Notes: a model not told the origin generated them from the letters alone. Positions 1 to 10,490 are shown, counted from the first letter of the stretch. The stretch: DNA of 64,000 bases from an uncultured Porphyromonadaceae bacterium (GCA_947575235.1 CANPMT010000007.1:1-64000); one strand, 5' to 3'. Made by a program: numbers and translations.

Positions 1-39
1 TGGTACTGCGAAAGCGGGAGAGTAGGTAATCGCCGCCTT
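1..39 (+). rRNA. 5S rRNA, 3' end only (truncated by window start)
   Basis: tggtactgcgaaagcgggagagtaggtaatcgccgcc resembles the conserved 3' part of bacterial 5S rRNA (GGTACTGC..GGGAGAGTAGG..CGCCGCC) and is followed at once by an intrinsic terminator. Confidence 0.85.
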
Positions 40-44
40 AGGAA

Positions 45-74
45 AGCCTCAGCTAATGTAGCTGAGGCTTTTTT
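45..74 (+). terminator. Intrinsic terminator of the rRNA operon
   Basis: AGCCTCAGCTaatgtAGCTGAGGCT stem followed by a T run. Confidence 0.9.
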
Positions 75-93
75 GTATGTTATACTCGGTGGA

Positions 94-133
94 CGTGTTG
101 CGGCGCGTCCGTACATGTTGCGGTGCGTCCGTA
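94..133 (+). repeat. Two tandem copies of a ~20 bp GC-rich unit
   Basis: cgtgttgcggcgcgtccgta / catgttgcggtgcgtccgta, 18 of 20 identical. Confidence 0.7.
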
Positions 134-162
134 CGTTATTTTTAATTTTTTTTGTTTATAAA

Positions 163-194
163 TTTGTGACTGTGACGCTATTTGACTAACTTTG
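163..194 (+). promoter_or_regulatory. Bacteroidota-type promoter for the RSH gene
   Basis: TTTG (163-166), 20 bp spacer, TAACTTTG (187-194). Confidence 0.7.
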
Positions 195-224
195 CCTTAT
201 CTATCACCATATAATTGTTAAGCT

Positions 225-2099
225 ATGGAGAATGATTACAGTTCAATTATCCGGCAACGCGCTCAGCACGTATTCGATGTTATGAAGCCAAGGGTTTCTG
301 AAGCTGACTTTTTGCGACTACAGGATGCCTTCGAACTGGCTCGTGAAGCGCACGCTCCGCAGGTTAGAAAAACCGGCGAGCCCTATATCCTGCATCCTAT
401 AGCTGTAGCTAATATCGCCGCCGAGGAATTGCATCTCGACGTTAATTCGGTGATAGCAGCTTTCCTTCATGACGTGGTGGAGGATACACCACATCCGCTT
501 GAGGAGATCAGAAGCCGGTTTGGTGATGACGTGGCATTCCTCGTGAATGTGCTCACTAAGCGCGAGAAGAAGAATTATGACCTCAGCAAGCAGGTTGATA
601 ATTTCCGGCAGATTCTTGACTCCATGCAGCATGACATCCGCCCTATAATGGTGAAACTGGCCGACCGTCTGCACAATATGCGTACGCTATCCTCGATGCG
701 GCCTGACAAGCAGATGAAGATAGCCGGTGAAACAGATTATTTCTATGCCCCCCTTGCCAACCGCCTGGGCCTTTATCATGTCAAGACTGAACTCGAGAAT
801 CTGAGTCTCAGGTTCAGATGCCCTCATGAGTTTGAGGAGATCACAACCCTCATCATGAACGACATGGCGCAGCAGCATGACCGCCTTGAGCGTTTCCGCA
901 TCCAGATTGAATGCACCCTCGCCGAGGCAGGAATAGAGGCGTCGGTCAAAGTGGACTACCGTCAGCCTTACAGCGTGTGGCGCAAGATGAGGAAATTCGG
1001 CGATGATTTCAACCATCTCAAATATCGTCATTTCACCGATGTTGTCTTCACCACTCCCCCCGATGTTGATGAGAAGACAATGGCCCTTCACATATATTCA
1101 ATCCTTACTGACCGTTTCAAGGAGAAGCCGGGAGGAATTTCAAATTACATCGACTCTCCGAAGGAGAACGGTTACCAGAGCTTCCACGTGAAACTCCTTG
1201 CCGACTTCGGCCGCTGGCAGGAGGTGCATATAAGCAGCGAGCGCATGTCGCGCAATTCACAGTTGGGCTACCGTGCAGAGAACTCACATGACATCATCGG
1301 CCGCTGGGTTGAGAAATTCCGCCATGTGCTCCGCGACATAGACAGCCATGCCAACGGAATCGATTTCATGGAGCGGGTGACAAGCTCGTTCTATAACGAC
1401 GATATAATGGTGTTCACCCCCAAGGGGAAGGCCGTTATACTTCCGCAGAAGTCATCTCTTCTCGACTTCGCTTACGAAATATCCGACGAGGTTGGCAATC
1501 ACGCGAAATATGGTCGTGTAAACGGCTTCCTCAGTTCAATCAAGGCACAGTTGCGCCGCGGCGATGTGGTGCAGATCTTTACTGACCCTGATGTGGAGCC
1601 GACGCCCGACCGGCTTAACTCAGTTGTCACCTACAAGGCCCGTAATGCCATCAACGCCTTCCTTGACAGCCGTCCCGAACCGAAATTCAACCGTTGTCCG
1701 CATTGCCATCCGATTCCCGGCGAGGAGGTGATAGGTTTCAGGGACAAGAATGGAAAGGTGACGATGCACAAGCGCGACTGCCAGGTGGCCATAAGGATGG
1801 CCTCTCAGTTTGGCGACGATATAGTAAGCGTTGACTACGTCCCCGACGGGCGCCTCTATCCAGTGACAGTGGCAGTGAAGGCTGTCGACCGTTACCATCT
1901 TTTCCTTGACCTTGTTGATTGCATCTCGAACAAACTTAACCTCAACATCGACAATTACAACACCAACACCGTCGACTCAATCGCCACAATCGATATCTCT
2001 TTCGGAGTACACTCATATATGGAACTTCAGAAAATCATGAGTCATATTTCCGGTATAAAGGATGTGGATGAGGTGCGTCTGGTGTCGTGCAACGTCTAA
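225..2099 (+). CDS. RSH-family (p)ppGpp hydrolase/synthetase (HD domain, degenerate synthetase, TGS and ACT-like regions)
   Basis: VRKTGEPYILHP, FLHDVVEDT, KLADRLHNMRTL, KENGYQSFH motifs; TGS-like VFTPKGKAVILPQKSSLLDFAYEI. Confidence 0.9.
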   Translation: MENDYSSIIRQRAQHVFDVMKPRVSEADFLRLQDAFELAREAHAPQVRKTGEPYILHPIAVANIAAEELHLDVNSVIAAFLHDVVEDTPHPLEEIRSRFGDDVAFLVNVLTKREKKNYDLSKQVDNFRQILDSMQHDIRPIMVKLADRLHNMRTLSSMRPDKQMKIAGETDYFYAPLANRLGLYHVKTELENLSLRFRCPHEFEEITTLIMNDMAQQHDRLERFRIQIECTLAEAGIEASVKVDYRQPYSVWRKMRKFGDDFNHLKYRHFTDVVFTTPPDVDEKTMALHIYSILTDRFKEKPGGISNYIDSPKENGYQSFHVKLLADFGRWQEVHISSERMSRNSQLGYRAENSHDIIGRWVEKFRHVLRDIDSHANGIDFMERVTSSFYNDDIMVFTPKGKAVILPQKSSLLDFAYEISDEVGNHAKYGRVNGFLSSIKAQLRRGDVVQIFTDPDVEPTPDRLNSVVTYKARNAINAFLDSRPEPKFNRCPHCHPIPGEEVIGFRDKNGKVTMHKRDCQVAIRMASQFGDDIVSVDYVPDGRLYPVTVAVKAVDRYHLFLDLVDCISNKLNLNIDNYNTNTVDSIATIDISFGVHSYMELQKIMSHISGIKDVDEVRLVSCNV

Positions 2100-2130
2100 A
2101 GAGATTTTTTTCAATTTCCAGGTAAACAAA

Positions 2131-3627
2131 ATGCGTTACATCAATCTATATAATCTTTTCCCAACATACTTTCCAGTGAAACATCTTAAATCATTTCTCT
2201 TAATTATCGCCCTCGTTATCCCCACAATGGTGTGCCATGCCATAGGCACTCAGGAGATTGCAGACAGCCTCAAGGTGAGACTCGCTGTGGCAAAAACGCA
2301 ATCCGACAGTTTACGCCTTCTCTATGACATATTTGATGCCAGCGACCAGGGCCGCAAGGAACCTGTGGGTTGGGAACTGCTTGACCTGGCAGTGAGGATG
2401 AATCATCAGGTGGCCCTCATAGATATGGTGCCCCAGATGGCAAGTCTCACACGCAAACAACTGAAAAATGACCGTAAGCTCCTCTACTACGCCTCTAATA
2501 TCGAGGACAGGGACCACCGTAAGGCATGCGAGCTCTTCGTGCATGTGCAGCGGGCCATGGATGAGGCCTCCTACATACCGGAAGAGGATCTCCGCGATGC
2601 GATATTGCGATACGCCAAGGAGGACATGACGCCAAAGAACGACCTGTTCGAGGATATCCTCGACCTCTACCGTATGGTGGTGTTCGTTGGAGCCGGCGCG
2701 AGAGGCAATCTATATCTTGAATATCTGAACCGTCTGGAGAAGATGATATCCCGTCTCCCGCCCGACTGCTACTATATCCGCAATCTCTTCTACACCACCT
2801 CGGCGATATGCCATAGCCAGAATGGGAATTACCGCAAGGCCATAGAGGCCGACCAGGCCCTGATCGATGTCATCTCACATCTGGAGGAGAGATACCATTC
2901 AATGGGACGCACTTACCGCAACTACGACCGTTACTATTATATCTGCTACCGGCGGATGCTCAGCAACTACAAGGGGCTGACAAAAGAGGAAATCAAGGAT
3001 TACTACGCCAAATGTGCCCTTCTGGCCGAGGAGAACCGCGAGGTGGCCGACGATTTCTATGGAGAGGGACGCCCCACAATCTACCGTCTGATGGCCGAGA
3101 AGGACTATGCCGCCCTTGTGCCCCGTCTTAAGAAAGCTATCCAGATGATGAAGGATAAGTCGACGGCCAACAGCAATATCTACCGCGACCTTCTCGGAAT
3201 GCTCGTCATCGCTTCTGACTCAATAGGCGACAGCGCCACCACACTGACAGCCCTGAAAGAATATAACATGGAGCTGGAGCAGCAGCTGAAGTCGAATTCC
3301 GAAGAGGCCTACCGTGAGCTGCAGACACGCTACGACGTGGAGACGCTTAAGGCTGAACGCAACGAGTCAGAGATGCTGCGACGCGATTCGGAGCTGATGG
3401 CGGGGCAGAAAGTGATAACAGTGGCTCTTGTGGCTTTGCTCATATTCGTGATTCTGCTGATGGTGATATACCGCAAGAACTTCACCCTCAAGCAGAGAGT
3501 GCGCGACCTTAAGAAAGAGACCACCCAACTTCACAAGACAGTCGAGAGGCTTCTTCACGACGGAAAACCCGCCGGAACTGTCGAAGTGAAAGGGTTGCGC
3601 TCCACATCCCCCGACGATAAGAGATAA
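2131..3627 (+). CDS. TPR-like membrane-anchored protein with C-terminal TM helix and coiled coil
   Basis: ORF 2062..3627 with likely start at M 2131; N-terminal signal/TM, alpha-helical repeat-like body, VALVALLIFVILLMVIYRKN TM then coiled coil. Confidence 0.65.
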   Translation: MRYINLYNLFPTYFPVKHLKSFLLIIALVIPTMVCHAIGTQEIADSLKVRLAVAKTQSDSLRLLYDIFDASDQGRKEPVGWELLDLAVRMNHQVALIDMVPQMASLTRKQLKNDRKLLYYASNIEDRDHRKACELFVHVQRAMDEASYIPEEDLRDAILRYAKEDMTPKNDLFEDILDLYRMVVFVGAGARGNLYLEYLNRLEKMISRLPPDCYYIRNLFYTTSAICHSQNGNYRKAIEADQALIDVISHLEERYHSMGRTYRNYDRYYYICYRRMLSNYKGLTKEEIKDYYAKCALLAEENREVADDFYGEGRPTIYRLMAEKDYAALVPRLKKAIQMMKDKSTANSNIYRDLLGMLVIASDSIGDSATTLTALKEYNMELEQQLKSNSEEAYRELQTRYDVETLKAERNESEMLRRDSELMAGQKVITVALVALLIFVILLMVIYRKNFTLKQRVRDLKKETTQLHKTVERLLHDGKPAGTVEVKGLRSTSPDDKR

Positions 3628-3651
3628 CATACCTGCAAAATGATAGAATTG

Positions 3652-3687
3652 GCCGGGAGTGATTGTCAGCCGACAATCACTCCCGGC
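3652..3687. terminator. Perfect 16-bp hairpin after the TPR-like gene (probable terminator)
   Basis: GCCGGGAGTGATTGTC-agcc-GACAATCACTCCCGGC. Confidence 0.65.
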
Positions 3688-3749
3688 TTCGCTATATAAA
3701 AATATTCGCATCCTTTTTTTAACTATTTTCAAATTTTATGGTTATAATG

Positions 3750-3780
3750 TTTGATAAATAGATTATTATTCCTAACTTTG
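3750..3780 (+). promoter_or_regulatory. Promoter of gltB
   Basis: TTTG (3750-3753), 19 bp, TAACTTTG (3773-3780). Confidence 0.7.
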
Positions 3781-3824
3781 TCAAGTTTTTATTTGATATA
3801 GGTTTCTACAGTAAATTTAAGTAT

Positions 3825-6800
3825 ATGATTTCACGACAAAACTATTCACCTGATAGATCCATTGGTCTATATTCGCCCGACTATGAGCACGACGCCTGCG
3901 GCGTGGGTCTTGTAGTGAAGATTGACGGCAGCAAACATCATTCGATAGTCGACCAGGGATTGTCGGAGCTCGAGCATATGGCCCACCGCGGAGCCGAGGG
4001 AGCCGATGACAAGACGGGAGACGGCGCCGGGATAATGGTGCAGATCCCACATGAGTATATACTTCTGAACGGCATACCCGTGCCCGAAAAGGGGAGATAC
4101 GGCGTGGGTATGGTGTTCCTCCCCAAGAATGACTCTGACAGGGAACAGTTCGAGAAGATTATCGACCGTGAGATCAAGGCGCAGGGGCTCTTCCTGATGC
4201 ACACCCGCGACGTGCCTGTGGATTCATCCGTATTAGGCCACGACGCACTCGTCACCGAACCGGTGATACGTCAGCTCTTCATCGTGGGGTGTGACAACCG
4301 CGAGCGGCTTGAGGGGTTGCTCTATGTGATACGCAAACGTGTTGAGCAGGCTGTGTTAGGATGCGACGCCATAGCCGACAAGGAATCATGTTACATAGTG
4401 AGCCTCTCCACGCGCACACTCATATATAAAGGTATGCTCTCGTCGCTCCAGCTGCGGGCATATTTCAAAGACCTTCAGAGCCCTTACTTCACAAGCGCCA
4501 TCGCTCTTGTGCATTCACGGTTCTCCACCAACACCTTCCCCACCTGGCGCCTGGCCCAGCCCTTCCGTCTGATAGGGCATAACGGCGAGATCAACACCAT
4601 ACGCGGCAACCGCTTCTGGATGTCTACGCGCGAGGCCGTGATACAGCCCGAGAATTTAGGTGAGATGAAAAACATAGGTGAGGTGATACAGCCCGGCATG
4701 AGCGACAGCGCCTCGTTTGACAACGCCCTCGAATTCTTTGTGCGTTCAGGTATGAGTCTCCCGCACGCGCTGGCCATGCTTGTGCCCGAGAGCTGCAACG
4801 ACCAGAACCCCCTCTCACGGCGGCTCCTCGCCTTCTATGAATACCACTCGATATTCATGGCCCCCTGGGATGGCCCGGCTGCGATAATATTCTCCGACGG
4901 CCGCTACGCCGGGGGGATGCTCGACCGCAACGGTCTGCGTCCGGCACGCGTGCTGATCACCAAGAGCGGCGAGATGGTGGTGGCCTCAGAGACAGGCGTG
5001 CTCCCCGTAGACCCTGCCGATATCGAGCATAAATCGAGGCTCAAGCCCGGCAAGATACTAATGGTAGATACGGAGGAGGGTAAGATTCTCGTTGACCGCG
5101 ACATAAAACGAGAGCTCGCCAACGAGCATCCATATTATGAATGGATCGACCAGAACCGTATCGTGCTCAGCGACATCAGCAGCGGGCGCAAGGTAAAGCA
5201 TGAGGTGCCCGACCGTGAGCGTACCATGGTGGCTTTCGGCTACGACTACGAGGATATCGAGCGTATCATAAAACCGATGGCCGTCACCTCGCAGGAGCCA
5301 CTCGCGTCGATGGGGAACGACACCCCTCCGGCCGTGCTCTCGAAGATGCCGCAACGCTTCTTCAACTATTTCCGTCAGCAGTTCGCACAGGTCACCAATC
5401 CCCCGATCGACCCGATACGTGAGGAACTCGTGATGTCGCTCACCAGCTACGTCGGGGCCGTCAGGAAAAACATCCTCCAGCCCTCGGCAGAACTCTGCAA
5501 TGTGGTGAGGATGCCGTCGCCGATTGTCTCGGACAGCGAGCTCGACAAACTGCGTCATCTGCAATACAAAGGGTTCAACACAATCACCCTCTCGATGGCC
5601 TTTGAGGCCGAAGGGGGAGTGAAGGCCATGGAGAGCGCCATCGAGCGCCTCTGCACCGAAGCCGAGGAGGCCGTCGACAACGGCTATAATTACATGGTGA
5701 TATCCGACCGTGGAGTCGACGCCCGTCATGCCGCCATACCCTCCCTGTTGGCATTGTCGGCCGTGCACCACCATCTCGTGGCACGCCACAAACGTTCGCA
5801 GATAGCCATCATAGTTGAGACGGGCGAAGTCTGCGAGGTGATGCACGTGGCCCTTATGATGGGATACGGCGCAAGCGCGGTGAATCCCTACATGGCATTC
5901 GCCATCCTGCAGGACCTTGTGGATAAGAAAGAACTGCAGCTCGACTACGAAGGTGCCGAGAAGCATTATATCAAAGCCGTCAACAAAGGTATTCTCAAGA
6001 TAATGTCGAAGATGGGCATAAGCACCATCCGCAGTTACCGTGGCTGCGCCCTCTTCGAGGCGCTCGGTGTGAGTTCCCGTCTGCTGAGCCGCTATATGGG
6101 TGGGGCACCGTCGCCTATCGAGGGTATCGGTATTGATGAGGTGTGTGCCGACGTGCTCCATAACCATAGTCTCGCCTTTGGGGAGGAGGAGGCTAAACTC
6201 ATAGACTTCGGCAACTATTCATTCCGTAAGAATGGTGAGCAGCATGCCTGGAATCCACCGGTGGTACGCGCCCTCCAGGCTGCCACGATGAAGGGTGACT
6301 ACGACAAGTTCAAGGAATACGTGTCGCTTGTCGAGGATAAGCCCGACCCGATTTTCCTGCGCGACATAATGGAGGTGAGAAGCGACCGCCAGCCCATACC
6401 TGTAGAGGAGGTTGAGAGCGAGGAGAGCCTCATGCGCAGGTTCTGCACGGAGGCGATGTCGTTCGGAGCCATAAGCAAGGAGGCCCATGAGGCGCTTGCC
6501 ATAGCCATGAACAGCATCGGAGGTATGAGCAACACCGGAGAGGGTGGCGAGGATCCCGAACGCAACAAGGTGCGCGAGGATGGCACCTGGGCACGCAGCA
6601 GCGTGAAGCAGGTGGCCTCGGGACGCTTCGGAGTGGATGCCGAATATCTTGTGAATGCCGACGAGATACAGATCAAGGTGGCGCAGGGTGCCAAACCCGG
6701 TGAGGGTGGACAGCTCCCCGGATTCAAGGTGGATGAGGTGATTGCGCGCACGCGCCGCTCACTGCCCGGCATAACCCTGATCTCACCCCCGCCACATCAC

Positions 6801-8318
6801 GACATATACTCGATTGAAGACCTGGCCCAACTTATTTTCGACCTCAAGAATATAAATCCCGAGGCCCTGATAAGCGTCAAGCTTGTGGCCGAGAGCGGAG
6901 TCGGCACAATAGCCGCAGGTGTGGCCAAGGCCAAAGCCGACAAAATCCTTATAAGCGGCTGCGACGGAGGCACCGGAGCAAGCCCGGCCAGCTCAATGAA
7001 ACATGCCGGAGTCCCCGCCGAGATCGGTCTGGCGGAGATTCAGCAGACTCTCGTGATGAATAATCTGCGCGGAAAGGTGCGTCTGCAGGTAGATGGCCAG
7101 CTGAAGAGTCCGCACGATGTCATTGTCACCGCCCTGTTGGGAGCAGAGGAATACGGTTTCGGAACAGCCGCTCTCGTTGTGCTCGGCTGTTGCATGATAC
7201 GCCAATGCCACACCAACACCTGCCCGAAGGGTGTGGCCACACAGAATCCTGAGCTGCGACGTAAATTCATAGGGCGCTACGAGTATGTGGTGAATTATTT
7301 CCGGTTCATGGCCAGAAGCATCAGGGAGCGTCTCGCCTCAATGGGCTACCGCAATCTCGACGAGATTGTGGGACGCGCCGACATGCTCTGCAAGAGGGAA
7401 CTTGATCCCGCCTCGAAGGGGTCGAAGGTCGACTTCTCGCGTCTCTTCCATATGCCCGTGAGCGGACCCGACGCCACACTTCACTACACGTCGCCGCAAG
7501 ACCATAAACTCGACGGAGTGAAAGACAAGGCCCTGCTGCAGCTTATCAGCAACGCCATCGATGCCCGTCAGCCCATATCGTTGGGTATGCCGATTGTCAA
7601 CACCGACCGTTCGGTAGGGGCTATGCTGAGCGGTTACATCACGAAACGTTTCGGTGGCGACGGACTTCCTGAGAACAGCGTGGAACTGACCTTCTCGGGC
7701 TCGGCCGGACAGAGTTTCGGTGCCTTCCTTTGCAGCGGTGTCACCTTACGTCTGGAGGGGGATGCCAACGACTACCTTGGCAAGGGACTTTCCGGCGGAC
7801 GCATAATAGTGGTGCCACCCCGCGATGCCACTTTCGAGGCCGAGAACAACACCATCGCAGGGAACACCCTTCTCTATGGAGCCACATCAGGCGAACTGTG
7901 GGTGAACGGCCGTGTAGGTGAGCGTTTCGCGGTGCGCAACAGCGGCGCTGTTGCCGTGGTGGAGGGTGTGGGCGACCATGCCTGCGAATATATGACCGAC
8001 GGCCGGGTTGTCGTGCTCGGAAAGATCGGGCGCAACTTCGCCGCCGGAATGAGCGGAGGCATAGCCTATATCTGGAACCGCCGTGGCGATGTCGACAACT
8101 ACATCAACATGGAAATGGTAGAGCTCACCCTTCTCACCGGAGAGGATGAGAAAGATGAGCTCAGAACTCTTATAGAACGTCATTACCGCCACACGAGGAG
8201 TGCCCTGGCCAAGAGGATGCTCGATGACTGGGAGGCCTACGTGCCGCAGTTCCTCAAGGTAACGCCTGTTGAATACAAGCGTCTCTTCCTCGAGAAGGAA
8301 GCCGGCGATAAAGCATGA
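3825..8318 (+). CDS. gltB: Glutamate synthase large subunit
   Basis: 1497 aa; N-terminal class II amidotransferase (HDACGVG), Glu_synthase FMN region (SAGQSFGAFL, GGTGASPASSMKHAG), C-terminal GXGXG. Confidence 0.97.
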   Translation: MISRQNYSPDRSIGLYSPDYEHDACGVGLVVKIDGSKHHSIVDQGLSELEHMAHRGAEGADDKTGDGAGIMVQIPHEYILLNGIPVPEKGRYGVGMVFLPKNDSDREQFEKIIDREIKAQGLFLMHTRDVPVDSSVLGHDALVTEPVIRQLFIVGCDNRERLEGLLYVIRKRVEQAVLGCDAIADKESCYIVSLSTRTLIYKGMLSSLQLRAYFKDLQSPYFTSAIALVHSRFSTNTFPTWRLAQPFRLIGHNGEINTIRGNRFWMSTREAVIQPENLGEMKNIGEVIQPGMSDSASFDNALEFFVRSGMSLPHALAMLVPESCNDQNPLSRRLLAFYEYHSIFMAPWDGPAAIIFSDGRYAGGMLDRNGLRPARVLITKSGEMVVASETGVLPVDPADIEHKSRLKPGKILMVDTEEGKILVDRDIKRELANEHPYYEWIDQNRIVLSDISSGRKVKHEVPDRERTMVAFGYDYEDIERIIKPMAVTSQEPLASMGNDTPPAVLSKMPQRFFNYFRQQFAQVTNPPIDPIREELVMSLTSYVGAVRKNILQPSAELCNVVRMPSPIVSDSELDKLRHLQYKGFNTITLSMAFEAEGGVKAMESAIERLCTEAEEAVDNGYNYMVISDRGVDARHAAIPSLLALSAVHHHLVARHKRSQIAIIVETGEVCEVMHVALMMGYGASAVNPYMAFAILQDLVDKKELQLDYEGAEKHYIKAVNKGILKIMSKMGISTIRSYRGCALFEALGVSSRLLSRYMGGAPSPIEGIGIDEVCADVLHNHSLAFGEEEAKLIDFGNYSFRKNGEQHAWNPPVVRALQAATMKGDYDKFKEYVSLVEDKPDPIFLRDIMEVRSDRQPIPVEEVESEESLMRRFCTEAMSFGAISKEAHEALAIAMNSIGGMSNTGEGGEDPERNKVREDGTWARSSVKQVASGRFGVDAEYLVNADEIQIKVAQGAKPGEGGQLPGFKVDEVIARTRRSLPGITLISPPPHHDIYSIEDLAQLIFDLKNINPEALISVKLVAESGVGTIAAGVAKAKADKILISGCDGGTGASPASSMKHAGVPAEIGLAEIQQTLVMNNLRGKVRLQVDGQLKSPHDVIVTALLGAEEYGFGTAALVVLGCCMIRQCHTNTCPKGVATQNPELRRKFIGRYEYVVNYFRFMARSIRERLASMGYRNLDEIVGRADMLCKRELDPASKGSKVDFSRLFHMPVSGPDATLHYTSPQDHKLDGVKDKALLQLISNAIDARQPISLGMPIVNTDRSVGAMLSGYITKRFGGDGLPENSVELTFSGSAGQSFGAFLCSGVTLRLEGDANDYLGKGLSGGRIIVVPPRDATFEAENNTIAGNTLLYGATSGELWVNGRVGERFAVRNSGAVAVVEGVGDHACEYMTDGRVVVLGKIGRNFAAGMSGGIAYIWNRRGDVDNYINMEMVELTLLTGEDEKDELRTLIERHYRHTRSALAKRMLDDWEAYVPQFLKVTPVEYKRLFLEKEAGDKA

Positions 8319-8324
8319 TATGTG

Positions 8325-9899
8325 TCATGATGGAATCACACCGCGCATACGGTCATCCACAAGCGAGAGGGCAGCCTTTGCTCCCTCGCCCATTGATATT
8401 ACAATCTGTTTGTAGGGAACGTCGGTGACATCTCCGGCGGCATATACGCCGGTCAGGGATGTGCGTCCGGCATTGTCGGTCTCAATCTCGCCACGTTTGT
8501 TCACAGGCACCTCCTCAGAGAAGGGGGCACTGTTTGGCGTGAGGCCGATCTGTACGAACACACCCTGGACGGGATAATCCTTCACCTCCTCAGTCTTGCG
8601 GTCTTTCACCTTCACGGAGGTGACACTCTTACCGTCGCCCACCACTTCAGTCAGAGCCGAAGAGAGGTGGATATCCACGTTATTGAAAGTGGCGAGTTTC
8701 TTCTGGAGCACCTCGTCAGCCTTCAGTTCATCAAGAAATTCGAAGACATCAACATGACGGCATATGGCTGCAAGGTCGATGGCAGCCTCGATTCCCGAGT
8801 TGCCGCCACCAACGACAGCCACATCCTTGCCGGCATAGAAAGGAGCGTCGCAGTGGGTACAGAAAGCCACGCCACGGCCGATATAGTCATCCTCGCCGGG
8901 CACGTTGAGGTGTCGCCAGGATGCGCCTGTGGCAATCACAACGGCAGGTGCCTCGAAAGTCTCGCCACCCTCCACCTTTATCCGCTTCGGGAAATCCTTA
9001 AGCTCGACAGAGGTGATTTTACGGTTGTCGAAGAGAGTTATGTCATACGCCTGCAGATGGGTGCGGATATCGGCGGCAAGTTTAGTTCCGGTGGTGAGCG
9101 GCACAGATATCAGATTCTCGATATCAGTCGTGTCAGACACCTGGCCTCCGATACGACCTGCCACGACAGCCGTGCGCATACCCTTTCGGGCAAGGTAGAT
9201 GGCAGCGGCCGCTCCGGCGGGGCCACCACCGGCCACGATGGCGTCGAAGCCAATCGGGGTCATGTCATCCAGTCCCGGGGTGGGGGATGAGCCGAAAGCC
9301 TTCTCCAGTTTACCCACCAGGTCACCGAGGTCGCTTCGTCCCACGGCAAGGAGCTCGCCGTTGGCGTAGACGGTAGGCACCGATTGGATGTTATACTCCT
9401 TCACCATATCCGGGGCCACGCCACCATCCACCATCATATTCTTGAACCTCGGGTTGAGGAGCGAGATCACATTCATGGCCTGCACCACGTCAGGGCAGTT
9501 GGTGCAGGTTAGCGACACGAAAGTGAAGACGTCGGCCGGACCCTGGAGGTTCTCGATGCGTCGGCGCATGGCCTCATCGGGAAGATTCTTCCCCAGTCCG
9601 GCAGCATTCAGCACCGCAAGGATGAGCGATGTGAACTCATGGCCGTTGGGGATTCCGCAGAACGACACCCCGGTGGGGTTGCCGTCGCGCCATATCTGCA
9701 TCACCGGGGCGTTCTCCTCGGTGGGCGCGTCAATCTCCTTGACGGAGAGAGCGTCGGAAACCGAAGCGAAATCACGGGCAAACTCAAGCATCTGCTGTGT
9801 CTCATTACGAGAAGAGACCCCGGTCACCACGAGAGTGACCGAAGTCTCCAGATTTGAGAAGATGCTCTTGAGTTGATCCAATATATCTTTCTCAAGCAT
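8325..9899 (-). CDS. ahpF: Alkyl hydroperoxide reductase subunit F
   Basis: 524 aa; N-terminal thioredoxin-fold (CTNCPDVVQA), FAD/NAD domains, CTHCDAPFYAGK redox motif. Confidence 0.97.
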   Translation of the reverse strand: MLEKDILDQLKSIFSNLETSVTLVVTGVSSRNETQQMLEFARDFASVSDALSVKEIDAPTEENAPVMQIWRDGNPTGVSFCGIPNGHEFTSLILAVLNAAGLGKNLPDEAMRRRIENLQGPADVFTFVSLTCTNCPDVVQAMNVISLLNPRFKNMMVDGGVAPDMVKEYNIQSVPTVYANGELLAVGRSDLGDLVGKLEKAFGSSPTPGLDDMTPIGFDAIVAGGGPAGAAAAIYLARKGMRTAVVAGRIGGQVSDTTDIENLISVPLTTGTKLAADIRTHLQAYDITLFDNRKITSVELKDFPKRIKVEGGETFEAPAVVIATGASWRHLNVPGEDDYIGRGVAFCTHCDAPFYAGKDVAVVGGGNSGIEAAIDLAAICRHVDVFEFLDELKADEVLQKKLATFNNVDIHLSSALTEVVGDGKSVTSVKVKDRKTEEVKDYPVQGVFVQIGLTPNSAPFSEEVPVNKRGEIETDNAGRTSLTGVYAAGDVTDVPYKQIVISMGEGAKAALSLVDDRMRGVIPS

Positions 9900-9923
9900 A
9901 CTTATACGGTCTTAGGGTCAATA

Positions 9924-10490
9924 TTAAATTTTACCTACGAGGTCGATACTGGGCTTCAGTGTAGCAGAACCCTCTTTCCACTTGGCGGGGCAAACCTCAC
10001 CGGGGTGAGCAGCTACGAACTGAGCGGCCTCAACTTTACGGAGGAGCTCATCGGCGTTACGGCCAATGTTATTATCCTGAATCTCAACGAGCTTGATAAG
10101 GCCCTCGGGGTCGCTTACGAATGTTCCGCGCACTGCCATACCCGAAGCTTCATCCATGACACCGAAAGCGCGCGACAGAAGACCTGTGGGGTCGGCGAGC
10201 ATGGGATAGTTGATTTTCTTGATGCTCTCTGACGCATCGTGCCAAGCTTTGTGCACGAAATGCGAGTCTGTGCTTACTGAGAATACCTCTACACCCATCG
10301 ATTTGAGTTTGTCATATTTCTCGGCGAGGTCAACAAGTTCGGTAGGGCATACGAAAGTGAAGTCGGCGGGATAGAAGAAGAATACCGCCCACTTGCCAAG
10401 GACGTCCTTATCTGTGACGGTCTCGAACTGACCGTTGTGGTATGCCTGAACTGAGAACTCGGGGATGTGGGTGTTAATGATAGTTTCCAT
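9924..10490 (-). CDS. ahpC: Alkyl hydroperoxide reductase subunit C (peroxiredoxin)
   Basis: 188 aa; FFYPADFTFVCPTEL and HPGEVCPAKW motifs; directly upstream of ahpF. Confidence 0.97.
   Translation of the reverse strand: METIINTHIPEFSVQAYHNGQFETVTDKDVLGKWAVFFFYPADFTFVCPTELVDLAEKYDKLKSMGVEVFSVSTDSHFVHKAWHDASESIKKINYPMLADPTGLLSRAFGVMDEASGMAVRGTFVSDPEGLIKLVEIQDNNIGRNADELLRKVEAAQFVAAHPGEVCPAKWKEGSATLKPSIDLVGKI

Noticed and set aside
5058-6167. 369-aa ORF antisense to gltB
   Set aside because: It lies wholly inside the unmistakable gltB coding sequence. Its composition (His/Val-rich, no recognisable motif) is typical of a shadow ORF in a GC-biased gene.
8667-9290. 207-aa ORF antisense to ahpF
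   Set aside because: Shadow ORF opposite a well-conserved gene, with no independent signals.
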